Assembly: GCF_014384895.1 (NCBI RefSeq)
Contig: NZ_JACRSQ010000012.1
Span: 58,540 to 122,539, forward strand
Source of the DNA: Bianquea renquensis
GTDB lineage: Bacteria > Bacillota > Clostridia > Lachnospirales > Bianqueaceae
Length of the DNA: 64,000 nucleotides
Direction: 5' to 3'
Each line of letters starts with the position of its first letter. Position 1 is the stretch's first letter. The translations under genes and the position numbers were made by a program. The notes beneath the pieces were generated by a model, which searched no databases, was not told where the DNA came from, and saw only the letters and a program-made list of their open reading frames with translations. Positions 16,344 through 25,408 of this stretch are shown piece by piece.

Positions 16344-17360
16344 ATGATGCGAGATTCCATTCGAACGGCGTCAGCGGGGACTTGGATACTCCGGCTTGGC
16401 GCCGTCTTTTTTTTGACTGTACTGCTAGTATACCCTCAGACCGTATTTGAGGGAGCGAGGGAGGGACTGCTGCTCTGGTTTAACACGGTGTTTCCCGCAC
16501 AGTTTCCATTTTTTGTTTGCATTTCGCTGTTGATCGAACTCGATGTATTGCCGATTTTTCAGCGAATCTTTGAACCGTTTATGCGGCGAGTTTTTGGTTT
16601 GCCCGGGGAGGCTTCCTTCGTATGGCTTTCAGGATGTATTTCCGGCTACCCGGTGGGGGCGAAAGCCGCCATGGAGCTCTGGAATAAGGGGGAGCTGACG
16701 AAAGGGCAATTTCAGCATCTTCTGTGCTTTTGCAATAATTCGGGCCCTCTTTTCATTCTTGGCACCATCGGTGTGGGCCTTCTACAGAATGTGACGGTGG
16801 GATACGTTCTTCTGGCGGCGCACATTCTGTCATCCCTCGTCAATGGGATCCTATTCCGGTTTGTCTACGAAAAAGGAGATGCCGGCCGGCGGGAAGGAAA
16901 ACGCCGCCCGATATCCCCCCTGGAAAAGCCCTTTGGCAAAATGCTAGGGGACAGTGTCTACAGCGGTATGGAGTTGATTCTACAGATCGGCGGATTCATT
17001 ATTTTATTTTCTGTCCTTCTGCGGCTTCTGGAGGGCTGGCAAGTAGCCGCGTATCCGGCAGCGCTGATCCACCGGCTTCTTCCTGTGCTCCCGGTGGATG
17101 TGGTGGAAAGTATGTTGTATGGGATTCTCGAGCTGACCAACGGGGTACGGTATGTAAGCCGGACATCCGCCGCTCTTCCTGTCATGGCCGCTGCCTGTGG
17201 TTTTTTGACGGCTTTTGGAGGACTTTCCATTCAGGCGCAGACAGCCGCTGTTTTGAAAGAGGGCCCCGTCTCCTTTGGAGCCTACCTCGGGGCGAAAGTG
17301 GTACAGGGGGTGATTGCAGGGGGATTATCGATGCTGTTGGCTCTTTTATTTCTCAGATAA
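16344..17360 (+). CDS. ylbJ: Sporulation integral membrane protein YlbJ
   Basis: 338-aa polytopic protein with about eight hydrophobic segments, needed for spore cortex formation in Bacillus. Conserved family stretches: PQFPFF-like (here PAQFPFFVCISL), GCISGYPVGAKAA and FCNNSGPLFILGTIG. Start ATG 16344 is followed directly by a second ATG; GAGGCGAGG lies upstream. The sigma-E promoter in front supports mother-cell expression. Confidence 0.93.
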   Translation: MMRDSIRTASAGTWILRLGAVFFLTVLLVYPQTVFEGAREGLLLWFNTVFPAQFPFFVCISLLIELDVLPIFQRIFEPFMRRVFGLPGEASFVWLSGCISGYPVGAKAAMELWNKGELTKGQFQHLLCFCNNSGPLFILGTIGVGLLQNVTVGYVLLAAHILSSLVNGILFRFVYEKGDAGRREGKRRPISPLEKPFGKMLGDSVYSGMELILQIGGFIILFSVLLRLLEGWQVAAYPAALIHRLLPVLPVDVVESMLYGILELTNGVRYVSRTSAALPVMAAACGFLTAFGGLSIQAQTAAVLKEGPVSFGAYLGAKVVQGVIAGGLSMLLALLFLR

Positions 17361-17383
17361 TATCTTCAAACTGCGGAATGCGG

Positions 17384-17412
17384 TTGCAATCTGACAGAAA
17401 TCGTGATATAAT
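17384..17412 (+). promoter_or_regulatory. Sigma-A promoter of the foldase gene
   Basis: -35 TTGCAA (17384-17389), 17-nt spacer, extended -10 TGATATAAT (17404-17412). The leader to ATG 17500 is about 80 nt. Confidence 0.8.
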
Positions 17413-17499
17413 GAAAAACCGAGAATCAACACGTAATGTTCGCTATGCGGCGCGGAAATTGTGCGATTTTGATAACGTTGACTGAAAGGATGAAGAGCT

Positions 17500-19077
17500 A
17501 TGAGTGATACGAATTCCAAGATTGAAAAGCGCAAAGCGGAGGCGCGCAAGAGGCAAGCAAAGCTGAAGAGACGGGAGAAGCGGAAATTGAAGCCGTCTAC
17601 GCGCCGGCACTTGATAACCGGGATTTGCATAGCCCTCGTCTGTATTGTAGCAGGTGGCTTGTTTTTCACTGGAACTGCCACTGCGCGGCGCGTGATTTCA
17701 GCCGTCAAGATCGGCGATGTCAATATTAGTTCCGCAGAATATAGCTATTATTACAGGACAGCATTTTCCAATTATTATACGACGATGGCCTCCTATTTTG
17801 GAGAGCAATATGTGGGGATCGACCTGACGAAACCCCTATCCAGCCAAAAATATTCGGACAACACCACCTATGCGGATTATTTCAGCCAGAGCGCGGTCCA
17901 GCAGCTGACCCAGATCGTCGTGCTGTCGGAGGAAGCTAAGGCCGCTGGTTTTACCATGCCAGAGGATGAGCAGGCCAGTGTGGATTCGCTGCTCCAGCAG
18001 ATCGAGGAGAACGCAGAGTCGGAGAAGCTGTCTTTGGACAAGTACGTTGCCAAAACCTACGGAAAGGGAATGAACTACGAACTCCTCAAGAAGATCGTCG
18101 AGCGGGAATACCTTGCCAACGCCTACAGGACGGAAAAGATTGGAGAGCCGTCCTACGACGAGGCGCAGTTGGAATCCTACTATGCGGAAAATAAAGATCA
18201 ATTCGCCATGGTGGACATCCGCTATCAGGCCTTCAACAAGGTAGAGGCGACGGATTCCACAGAGGGCAAGACCATAGAGGAAGCCAAGGCGGAGGCGGAG
18301 GCGTTTTTGGCGAAAGCCACAGATGAGGAAGGCTTCGCCCAGGCGGCGCTGGAATTGGCGAAGGAAAAAGCGGCGGCGCTGGCAGCGGAGGACTCCAGCA
18401 ATTCTGGGTCCGATGATTCCGCAGAAGAGACGGAAGTTACGGAGACGACCCTCCACACAGCGACCAAGAAGTCGAGTCTTACATCCGTCGATGCCAACGT
18501 ATCCAACTGGGCCTTTGCGGAAGGCCGGGTTGCCGGCGATAAGACAGTTTTGGAGAATGCGAGTCAGACGGGCTATTATGTAGTCTATCTTGTAGAGCCT
18601 GAGTACCGTTATGAGGAGAAGACTGTCAACGTCCGGCATATCCTGATCAAAGCGGAGGAGGGCGCGGCTCAAGACGTCAAGGATGAGGCGAAAGCCAAGG
18701 CGGAGGATATTTTGGAGCAGTGGAAAGCAGGAGCCGCCACAGAGGAGAGCTTTGCGGAGTTGGCAAAGGAATTCAGCGAGGATGGAAATGCGGCGGAGGG
18801 CGGCCTCTATGAGGACGTGAACAATGGCTATATGGTGGACAGTTTTAATGATTGGATTTTTGACCAGAGCCGCAAGCCGGGGGATACGGGTATCGTAGAG
18901 ACGGAGTATGGATATCATGTCATGTACTATGTCAGCGACAGTGCTCCCTATTGGCAGGTGCAGGTGGAGAACGCCATGCGGACAGCGGATTACAATACGT
19001 TCTATGAGGGCGTAGCGGATCAATATAAAGTCAAGACCAAATGGCTGGGAGTGCAGCTCCGCGAAGAACCCTATTGA
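17500..19077 (+). CDS. Membrane-anchored parvulin-type peptidyl-prolyl isomerase (PrsA/SurA-like foldase)
   Basis: 525 aa. A very basic cytoplasmic tail of about 37 residues precedes one membrane segment (about 38-58), so the protein is anchored by a signal anchor instead of the lipobox usual in PrsA. A SurA_N-like helical region follows, then an acidic A/E-rich insert with a SSNSGSDDSAEE linker, and a PpiC/parvulin domain (VRHILIKAEE, FAELAKEFSEDGNAAEGGLY, GIVETEYGYHVMYY). It should assist folding of exported proteins outside the membrane. A shared terminator separates it from the convergent AraC gene. Confidence 0.85.
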   Translation: MSDTNSKIEKRKAEARKRQAKLKRREKRKLKPSTRRHLITGICIALVCIVAGGLFFTGTATARRVISAVKIGDVNISSAEYSYYYRTAFSNYYTTMASYFGEQYVGIDLTKPLSSQKYSDNTTYADYFSQSAVQQLTQIVVLSEEAKAAGFTMPEDEQASVDSLLQQIEENAESEKLSLDKYVAKTYGKGMNYELLKKIVEREYLANAYRTEKIGEPSYDEAQLESYYAENKDQFAMVDIRYQAFNKVEATDSTEGKTIEEAKAEAEAFLAKATDEEGFAQAALELAKEKAAALAAEDSSNSGSDDSAEETEVTETTLHTATKKSSLTSVDANVSNWAFAEGRVAGDKTVLENASQTGYYVVYLVEPEYRYEEKTVNVRHILIKAEEGAAQDVKDEAKAKAEDILEQWKAGAATEESFAELAKEFSEDGNAAEGGLYEDVNNGYMVDSFNDWIFDQSRKPGDTGIVETEYGYHVMYYVSDSAPYWQVQVENAMRTADYNTFYEGVADQYKVKTKWLGVQLREEPY

Positions 19078-19084
19078 GAAAGAG

Positions 19085-19128
19085 AAAACGCTATGCAAGA
19101 GGTTAATCCGATGGCATAGCGTTTTTTT
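19085..19128. terminator. Bidirectional terminator between the foldase gene and the AraC gene
   Basis: AAAACGCTATGC (19085-19096) and GCATAGCGTTTT (19114-19125) form a 12-bp stem with T-rich runs on both strands. The right arm lies inside the 3' end of the AraC-family coding region. Confidence 0.9.
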
Positions 19129-20320
19129 CAGCCCTCTCGGAAGGTGCGCCCTCCCGGTACGCCGTGGGGGTGCAGTGGTAGAGGGATTTAAATACTTTTG
19201 AGAAGTAATTGACGTTGTCAAAGCCCACATAGCCGGCGATATCTTGAATGGGGATTGCAGTTCGGCGGAGAAGTCCGGCAGCGGTTTGGGCGCGAACCTC
19301 ATGAATATAGTTCACGATGGATTTTCCGGTCTGCTGTTTGAATAAGGACGAGACATAATTGGGAGACAGGCCTGTTTGTTCCGCGATTTCTGGGAGCGTC
19401 AGCGATTCACTGAGGTGGATATGAATATAATCGATGATGGTTCGTATTGTGGGGGTATAGCGGCGAAGGCCGAAACGGCGGACCAGTTGGCAATACCCGA
19501 GGATGATTTCCAACTGTAATTCTTTTACACGGCCCTGTGTAGGAGCATTTTCAATGCGCACCGCGTACTCCTCGGAGAGAATGTCAATGTGTACCGGATG
19601 GACGCCGCCCTGTTCCGCCGCTTTCCGGCAGAGGGTATTGAGTACAAAGGACAGGTTTTTGGCATTCCGCAGCGGCTCTTTTTGGCGGATCAGACGGGAG
19701 GTATCTCGAGACAGCGGCTTAAAAGCCTCGACCGCACTGGTATCATCCCCATTTTGGATCGCAGTTAACATGCGGTTTTCATATTCATAGCGCGTTTCGA
19801 GAAGATGCATTTTTGGATTCTTTTCAAGATGAAACTCTGACGTTGGTTCCCAGCTCAACAGCTGCAAAACTGGGGTGCGCCCCAGTCCAAGATGCCGGTA
19901 CAACACAGAGGCGCTCTGAAATATGATATGAGGAGAGCAGATGGGAATGGTATTGCAGTAGAGAGGTAAATAGGACATGTACGAACTGGAGATACGATTT
20001 TTTGCCAGCAAAGCCTGCATACTTTGTTCTGTCAAGGCCTCCGGCAGAAAAGGGCCGAGCACAACAAATTCCTGAAGTCCTGTCAGGGGAAAGAGCATAT
20101 AGTGAATCTGACAAAAATTCGTCCATTCATAGATATATCCTGATTCCAGCCGGCGTAGCTGATTGCGCAGCTGATTCATATCCGCTTCCGACGCTATATA
20201 TCCAATGACAGGCACGGTACAAAGCTGTTGTAGCAGAGCAGCGGGAGATGAAGAGACATCCACTGAGACAGAGGTTAAGGTTTCTATATAATCTTTTGCG
20301 ATGGTTAATTCGGTCATCAT
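19103..20320 (-). CDS. AraC-family transcriptional regulator, probable glucuronide regulator
   Basis: 405 aa. The N-terminal 290 residues are an uncharacterised sensor region. The C-terminal 100 residues carry two helix-turn-helix motifs of the AraC type (LTLPEIAEQTGLSPNYVSSLFKQ and IQDIAGYVGFDNVNYFSKVFK), ending YHCTPTAYRE. ATG 20320 has GGAGG 8 nt upstream; the longer frame adds five residues. It is divergent from uidA and shares a 170-nt control region with it, so it probably activates uidA and the permease in response to a glucuronide or related inducer (inference). Confidence 0.9.
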   Translation of the reverse strand: MMTELTIAKDYIETLTSVSVDVSSSPAALLQQLCTVPVIGYIASEADMNQLRNQLRRLESGYIYEWTNFCQIHYMLFPLTGLQEFVVLGPFLPEALTEQSMQALLAKNRISSSYMSYLPLYCNTIPICSPHIIFQSASVLYRHLGLGRTPVLQLLSWEPTSEFHLEKNPKMHLLETRYEYENRMLTAIQNGDDTSAVEAFKPLSRDTSRLIRQKEPLRNAKNLSFVLNTLCRKAAEQGGVHPVHIDILSEEYAVRIENAPTQGRVKELQLEIILGYCQLVRRFGLRRYTPTIRTIIDYIHIHLSESLTLPEIAEQTGLSPNYVSSLFKQQTGKSIVNYIHEVRAQTAAGLLRRTAIPIQDIAGYVGFDNVNYFSKVFKSLYHCTPTAYREGAPSERAEKNAMPSD

Positions 20321-20415
20321 GACAATTTCCTCCAAAGAATCTGGCGAGTCGGATTTAGTTTTAGTATTCTATAATAGATTATCGTAAAATTTTGCTTTTT
20401 TCAAGAGAATTCTTC

Positions 20416-20444
20416 TAACGAAATGGGAAAAATGCTGATATGAT
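20416..20444 (+). promoter_or_regulatory. Candidate uidA promoter, weak -35 as for an activated promoter
   Basis: -10 TATGAT (20439-20444); the -35 position TAACGA is poor. This suits a promoter that needs the divergent AraC protein. The 170-nt region is AT-rich; no clear operator repeat could be defined by eye. Confidence 0.4.
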
Positions 20445-20490
20445 AGAATCAAATATAAATTTGGTTCGTTCTAAAAAAGGAGTTGTTAGA

Positions 20491-22293
20491 ATGTTATACC
20501 CCATCATGAATCATGCTCGCACCGCCATCAGTTTGGACGGTGTATGGCGTTTTCGAGCGCTGAGACAGCTGGAAGTGACAGAACAGGATACTTTGCGGTG
20601 GAACGGTTCCTATGATACCATGGCGGTGCCGGGATCGTATAATGACCAAAAAGAGGACGAGGCGCTGCGGGACCACTATGGCCTTGTGCTGTATCAGCGG
20701 GATGTGAGCATACCGAAGAGTTTGAGCAGGGAACGGGTAGTTTTGCGGTTTGGCAGTGTGACACATCACGCGGCCGTCTATTGGAACGGGAAGTTGATTG
20801 CCCGCCATCGGGGTGGATTTTTGCCCTTCGAAGCAGAAATCGATCCTCAGGATATGGAAAAAAACCATGTTCTGACAGTATCCGTGGACAATCGCATTGA
20901 TCTGAGTACCCTGCCGGTAGGAAGCGACAATCCTGGTGGAATATTCGGCAGTGCATTGCCGGACATTCCAGGGGTTCAGCGGAAAAAGCAAAATTATCCC
21001 AACTTTGACTTTTTTAACTATGCGGGGATTGCGAGGCCGGTGCTCCTGTATTCGACGCCGAAGGACTATATTCAGGATATTCGCCTGCGATACACAGTCG
21101 AGGGCGGCGACGCGGTTGTCCAGTATGATATTGAGACTTCTGAGGAGTCCTCTGCCTGCCGGGTTGAACTGCTGGACGAAGGAGGAAATCGTATCGCGGA
21201 GGCGGAAGGAAGGCAGGGTGCGCTGAATGTACCCGGTGTGAGGCTGTGGCAGCCCCTGGACGCTTACCTCTATACACTGCGTGTCCAGTATGGAGATGAC
21301 GAATACGAGGAACCCTTTGGCATCCGGACCGTGGAGGTGAAGGGAACACAATTCCTGATCAATGGCCGTCCTTTCTATTTTAAAGGATATGGCAAACACG
21401 AGGATTCGGAGTTTCGAGGTCGGGGATTGGACAATGTTCTGAATATCAAAGATATCGCCTTGATGAAATGGCAGGGAGCCAATTCCTTCCGCACCAGTCA
21501 CTACCCGTATTCGGAGGAGATGATGCGCCTGTGCGACCGCGAAGGGATCGTGGTCATCGATGAGGTGCCCGCTGTGGGCGTCAATCTCAATTTTGGAAGC
21601 GCACAGGGGCGCGAGCCCGTGGATACCTTCGCCAGAATTCAGACACATGAGCATCACCGCGAAGTGATTCGGGACTTAATCCAGCGGGACAAGAATCATG
21701 CCTGCGTGGTTATGTGGTCCATCGGAAATGAATCCGATACCGCCACTTTCCCGGAAAGTGCGGTCTCCTATTACAAGCCTCTCTACGAGTTGGCCCATGA
21801 ACAGGACCCGCAGAACCGTCCTGTGACATTGGTGGGCCTCCAGGGGCGGTATGGAAATGAGCCGGCGCTCCTCATGATGGATGTGATCTGCTTGAACCGC
21901 TACTATGGATGGTATGTGTACGGCGGTGATTTAGACGCGGCCAAGCAGGCACTGAAAGTCGAGATGGACTATTGGGCAACCACTGGAAAACCGGTGATGT
22001 TTACAGAATATGGAGCCGATACGGTGGCGGGACTTCGCCTTGCAACTTCGGTTATGTTTACGGAGGAATATCAGGTGGACTATTATAAAGCCAACCACGA
22101 AGTCCTGGACGAGCTGCCATTTTTTATCGGAGAACAGGCGTGGAATTTTGCAGATTTTGCCACATCCCAGGGGATTAACAGGGTAGAAGGCAACAAGAAG
22201 GGGCTGTTCACCAGAGATCGCCGGCCCAAGTTGGCAGCGCACTATTTTCGCCAGCGCTGGCATACCATCCCAGATTTTGAGTATAAAAACTGA
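20491..22293 (+). CDS. uidA: Beta-glucuronidase, glycoside hydrolase family 2
   Basis: Hydrolyses beta-D-glucuronides to glucuronate. 600 aa, close to the E. coli enzyme (603). N-terminal jelly-roll sugar-binding domain, Ig-like domain, then a TIM barrel. Acid/base E414 lies in WSIGNES, nucleophile E506 in FTEYGAD, and NKKG (568-571) is the carboxylate-recognising NxKG motif that separates glucuronidases from galactosidases. The segment between the VGVNL strand and the following helix is shorter than the E. coli loop 1 as I recall it, which affects substrate choice. No signal peptide: cytoplasmic. ATG 20491 has AAAGGAG 8 nt upstream; the permease follows 24 nt later. Confidence 0.95.
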   Translation: MLYPIMNHARTAISLDGVWRFRALRQLEVTEQDTLRWNGSYDTMAVPGSYNDQKEDEALRDHYGLVLYQRDVSIPKSLSRERVVLRFGSVTHHAAVYWNGKLIARHRGGFLPFEAEIDPQDMEKNHVLTVSVDNRIDLSTLPVGSDNPGGIFGSALPDIPGVQRKKQNYPNFDFFNYAGIARPVLLYSTPKDYIQDIRLRYTVEGGDAVVQYDIETSEESSACRVELLDEGGNRIAEAEGRQGALNVPGVRLWQPLDAYLYTLRVQYGDDEYEEPFGIRTVEVKGTQFLINGRPFYFKGYGKHEDSEFRGRGLDNVLNIKDIALMKWQGANSFRTSHYPYSEEMMRLCDREGIVVIDEVPAVGVNLNFGSAQGREPVDTFARIQTHEHHREVIRDLIQRDKNHACVVMWSIGNESDTATFPESAVSYYKPLYELAHEQDPQNRPVTLVGLQGRYGNEPALLMMDVICLNRYYGWYVYGGDLDAAKQALKVEMDYWATTGKPVMFTEYGADTVAGLRLATSVMFTEEYQVDYYKANHEVLDELPFFIGEQAWNFADFATSQGINRVEGNKKGLFTRDRRPKLAAHYFRQRWHTIPDFEYKN

Positions 22294-22317
22294 TTTGTTT
22301 GGGGAGGAGTGTTAACA

Positions 22318-23760
22318 ATGGAAAAATCAGGTACGCAGCAGTATAATAACGCGAAAATATGGCAAATTGGACTTTTTTCATTAAATAACGCCGCGACGAA
22401 TCTTGCACTGTTTTTGATGATGCAGTATTCCTACTTCACCCAAAACGTTCTAGGCCTGGTGGCGGTGGTCATTGGTCTGATTCTAACCTTTACCCGCGTA
22501 TTCGACGGAATCACCGACCCCATCATGGGATTCATTGTGGATAAAACAAAGGGAAGATTCGGCCGCTTTCGCCCCTTCATGCTCGTGGGCAATATCGTCA
22601 TCTGTCTCACTCTTTTGGCTATTTTTAATACGCCAACCCACTGGTCCTCGGGAGCGAAGTACGTGTATACCACAGCACTCTATTTTGTCTATGTTTTGGG
22701 ATACACATGCCAAACCATCTGTACCAAGGCAGGACAAGCCGTACTGACCAACAATCCAAAACAGAGACCAATCTTTTCAGGGTTCGATGGGGTGTTGACC
22801 ACGTTGATCAGCGCCTTAGTTCCACTGCTTTTAACCTCTATTCTGGCTGGAAAGTATTCCACCGGCGCGTTTGCGCCGGATAAGGGACTGATCAATCCGG
22901 CCATGTGGAAGGAAGCGGTGATCATCATCTGTGCGGTTTCGTTTGTCTTCACCATCCTAGCCATTATTGGAATCTGGAGGAAAGATCAGCCGGAATTCTA
23001 CGCCAATGCCAGCGGAAGCCAGAAAGTTCGGTTTCGGGATTATTTGGATATTCTGTGCCACAACCGGCCGATTCAGATGCTGATCATCTCAGCGGCAACG
23101 GATAAGCTGGGACAGCTGCTGATGACAGGGGTTTCAACCTATATCTTTGCCAATCTCTTGCTCAATTCCAGCTTGCAGGGGACATTCTCCATGGTACAGA
23201 TCATACCTTTGATCGCGGTATCCTTTGGCGGGGTTATGATTGCAAGAAAAATGGGCCTTAAGCGGACGTTTCTCATAGGCACCTGGGGATCTATGATTAT
23301 GTTGGCCGTCATGTTTTTGGTGCGCCCCAATCCGTCTGCGCCCTGGCTCTTTCTGATCTGCTATTTGATTCAGAAGTGCGTCGCCAGCGTGGGAAATGCC
23401 AGCATCATCCCCATGATCGCAGACTGCACGGATTATGAAAATCTCCGGAGCGGGCGCTTTGTCCCCAGCATGATGGGAACCTTATTCTCATTTGTTGATA
23501 AGATGATCTCCTCTTTTTCATCGCTCATTCAGGGAATCGCGCTGGCCGCCGCCGGCGTTGGCAGCATCATCATAACGCCCAACGAACCGGTTGCCGGAAG
23601 TTTTAATACTTCGATCATGATCTGTTTCTGCATCGTACCGATTATCGGCCATGTTGCGACGGTCATCGCCATGCACTTCTATAAGTTGGATCACAAGAAA
23701 ATGGAGGAAGTTCAACAGCAGCTGGCGGAGAGGAAAGCGATGAATGTAAAGGAAGCATAG
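22318..23760 (+). CDS. GPH-family glycoside/cation symporter, probable glucuronide permease
   Basis: 480 aa with about 12 membrane segments. GPH-type features are the N-terminal NNAATNLALFL segment and the D(G)ITDPIMGFIVDKTKGRFGRFRPF loop after helix 2. It should import a glycoside with Na+ or H+. Its position directly behind beta-glucuronidase (24 nt) suggests a glucuronide substrate (UidB/GusB-like), but sequence alone does not fix this. ATG 22318 has GGGGAGGAG 8 nt upstream. A strong terminator ends the operon. Confidence 0.9.
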   Translation: MEKSGTQQYNNAKIWQIGLFSLNNAATNLALFLMMQYSYFTQNVLGLVAVVIGLILTFTRVFDGITDPIMGFIVDKTKGRFGRFRPFMLVGNIVICLTLLAIFNTPTHWSSGAKYVYTTALYFVYVLGYTCQTICTKAGQAVLTNNPKQRPIFSGFDGVLTTLISALVPLLLTSILAGKYSTGAFAPDKGLINPAMWKEAVIIICAVSFVFTILAIIGIWRKDQPEFYANASGSQKVRFRDYLDILCHNRPIQMLIISAATDKLGQLLMTGVSTYIFANLLLNSSLQGTFSMVQIIPLIAVSFGGVMIARKMGLKRTFLIGTWGSMIMLAVMFLVRPNPSAPWLFLICYLIQKCVASVGNASIIPMIADCTDYENLRSGRFVPSMMGTLFSFVDKMISSFSSLIQGIALAAAGVGSIIITPNEPVAGSFNTSIMICFCIVPIIGHVATVIAMHFYKLDHKKMEEVQQQLAERKAMNVKEA

Positions 23761-23771
23761 AAAACCAAAAC

Positions 23772-23818
23772 GTCTGGAGCGGTTCTCTGCTTGGCAGAAA
23801 CCGTCCCAGACATTTTTT
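23772..23818 (+). terminator. Intrinsic terminator of the uidA-permease operon
   Basis: GTCTGG/CCAGAC outer stem (23772-23777 and 23806-23811), inner GGTT/AACC and TCTGC/GCAGA, then a run of six T. Confidence 0.9.
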
Positions 23819-23836
23819 ATCTAAAGGCCCCCTTTT

Positions 23837-25081
23837 TTATGAGCGCCAGATCAGCAGAGGTTGGGTTAAGTCCAACCCCCTCCGAACCTTAGCCTTGTTG
23901 GGCATATGCCCCATATAAAGGTCGGTAAAGCGAATTTCATCCTCCAACATGGAGCGAGCAGGCTCATCTAGCGAGGAAAACTGTCTGGCTAGATTCGTGA
24001 TGACCGGAAGGGAAGCGCTTTGGCTGAGGCGGTGCAGCAATCCCTCCCGCTCCTTGCGAAAGCCTAATATACGAAGATAGGCTGGCCCTTCAGCGAAGGA
24101 AAGCTGCTGCCTTCGCTCTTGACTGATGTTCAACAGAATATTGAGGAGAATCCTCCGAATGCGAGCATAAGGGTAGCGCTTGCATGAAATGGCCGCCACC
24201 AATTCATCCAAATTCCATATGGTTTTCGCCTGCCTGAACAATCGATTTTCCAGGCCTTCCGCCATGTCAGCAATGCTGTGAAGTGTCTTAGGGGTATGCT
24301 GCGATAGCGCATAGTAAAAATCAGCCGACCAATCGGAAAAAAAGACGGGGCCCAGGCCTTGCGAAATGGCATCCTGGAGGGTGATGGCCGTCATGGGAGG
24401 CAGACAGGAGAGAATGTCCTCATTGCGGGCAAGGCCGAGGCGGATGGCCGAGGCCGAAGGCATGGAATGGTTCAAATCGGGATCGGAGTACCCTCCGGAC
24501 ATGCGCTGGACAGGAACGGGTTGGATGGGGGAGTGCAGGCGAAGGAGGGCCTTGTAGTATTCCATGGCCAGAATATTATTGGGATGCTCAATCAGAGATT
24601 GCCAGTTCACATTGGGATATTGTTGAGATAGGCAGTGGTGAAGCGCCCTTGCCCTAGCGGCGGCAAATCCAAAGCCCTGGGAGAGATACGTTTTGAGTGC
24701 ACTGCGGTACGGTGCAGGCTCCTCATATAGGACGGCGGCGGCCGCTTGAAAGATATGGGAGCGATCCTCCTCGCAGCCGAAGCATAGAAAGTCGGTGATC
24801 CCTGTATGCTGGAGGAGAGACACAGCGCCGAAAGCGAAAAACTCTGCGCTGGCACAGGCATAGTAAGTCGGAAGTTCCAGTACCAGGGAGGCGCCGGCCT
24901 CCAAGGCCATGGACGTGCGGAGCCATTTATCCAGAATCGCCGGTTCACCCCGCTGGACATAATTTCCGCTCATGACACAGATAATATCGTCAGCGCCAGT
25001 TAAAAGACGGGTTTGCTCTATATGATATAGATGGCCCTTATGAAAGGGGTTATATTCACAGATAATGCCTGCGGCAGCCAT
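23837..25081 (-). CDS. tmcAL: tRNA(Met) cytidine acetate ligase TmcAL (YlbM)
   Basis: Makes N4-acetylcytidine at the wobble base of elongator tRNA-Met from acetate and ATP. N-terminal nucleotidyltransferase fold with GIICEYNPFHKGHLYHI (HxGH motif), VMSGNYVQRGEPAI and a C-terminal helical region. Length 414 aa is typical. ATG 25081 has AAAGGATGG 6 nt upstream on the minus strand. It is convergent with the permease gene and divergent from groESL. Confidence 0.93.
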   Translation of the reverse strand: MAAAGIICEYNPFHKGHLYHIEQTRLLTGADDIICVMSGNYVQRGEPAILDKWLRTSMALEAGASLVLELPTYYACASAEFFAFGAVSLLQHTGITDFLCFGCEEDRSHIFQAAAAVLYEEPAPYRSALKTYLSQGFGFAAARARALHHCLSQQYPNVNWQSLIEHPNNILAMEYYKALLRLHSPIQPVPVQRMSGGYSDPDLNHSMPSASAIRLGLARNEDILSCLPPMTAITLQDAISQGLGPVFFSDWSADFYYALSQHTPKTLHSIADMAEGLENRLFRQAKTIWNLDELVAAISCKRYPYARIRRILLNILLNISQERRQQLSFAEGPAYLRILGFRKEREGLLHRLSQSASLPVITNLARQFSSLDEPARSMLEDEIRFTDLYMGHMPNKAKVRRGLDLTQPLLIWRS

Positions 25082-25101
25082 ACAAAACCATCCTTTCTTG
25101 A

Positions 25102-25134
25102 TCCGATAGGAAAACCCGCCATGGGTGGACCTAG
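25102..25134 (+). repeat. Dispersed palindrome-hairpin element, copy 3 (degenerate)
   Basis: TCCGATAGGAAAAC followed by CCGCC (25116-25120), ATG and GGTGG (25124-25128), then ACCTAG. The tail resembles copy 4 (GGTGGGCCTAG). It lies between the tmcAL ribosome binding site and groES; no terminator precedes it. Confidence 0.55.
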
Positions 25135-25330
25135 TTCTGTCTGTGGACCTGAACTTTTGATACTGTCTTTATTATACAAACCTTTTTATGTCAAGTCAAT
25201 AAAAATAAGAAAAACTATAAAAATGGAAGAAAAATAAAGATAAACAGAGGATGAATGATTTAATCTGATATAATCGTTAAAAATCGGGTTTGATAACTGA
25301 AGCTAAAATGACTAAACTATACCGTAGAAA

Positions 25331-25357
25331 TTAGCACTCGATGCAAGTGAGTGCTAA
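25331..25357 (+). promoter_or_regulatory. CIRCE operator for the HrcA repressor
   Basis: TTAGCACTC, nine bases, GAGTGCTAA: a perfect match to the CIRCE inverted repeat. HrcA binds it and represses groESL until heat shock. hrcA is not in the window. Confidence 0.97.
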
Positions 25358-25408
25358 CAAGATTGAAGTACCAAATCTATTATAGAGGAAATAAGGAGGT
25401 TCTTTTTC

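Larger units (their letters stand above)
25082..25408. other. Intergenic control region of 327 nt between tmcAL and groES
   Basis: Contains element copy 3 (25102-25134), an AT-rich stretch, an extended -10 TGATATAAT (25266-25274), a second possible promoter TTGATA (25290-25295) with TAAACT (25313-25318), and CIRCE at 25331-25357. No gene is seen. Confidence 0.6.

Noticed and set aside
17836..19302. 488-aa minus-strand frame opposite the foldase gene
   Set aside because: It is antisense to a clear parvulin gene with its own promoter and terminator; the composition explains the open frame.
20494..21657. 387-aa minus-strand frame opposite uidA
   Set aside because: Antisense to a beta-glucuronidase with intact catalytic motifs; no ribosome binding site.
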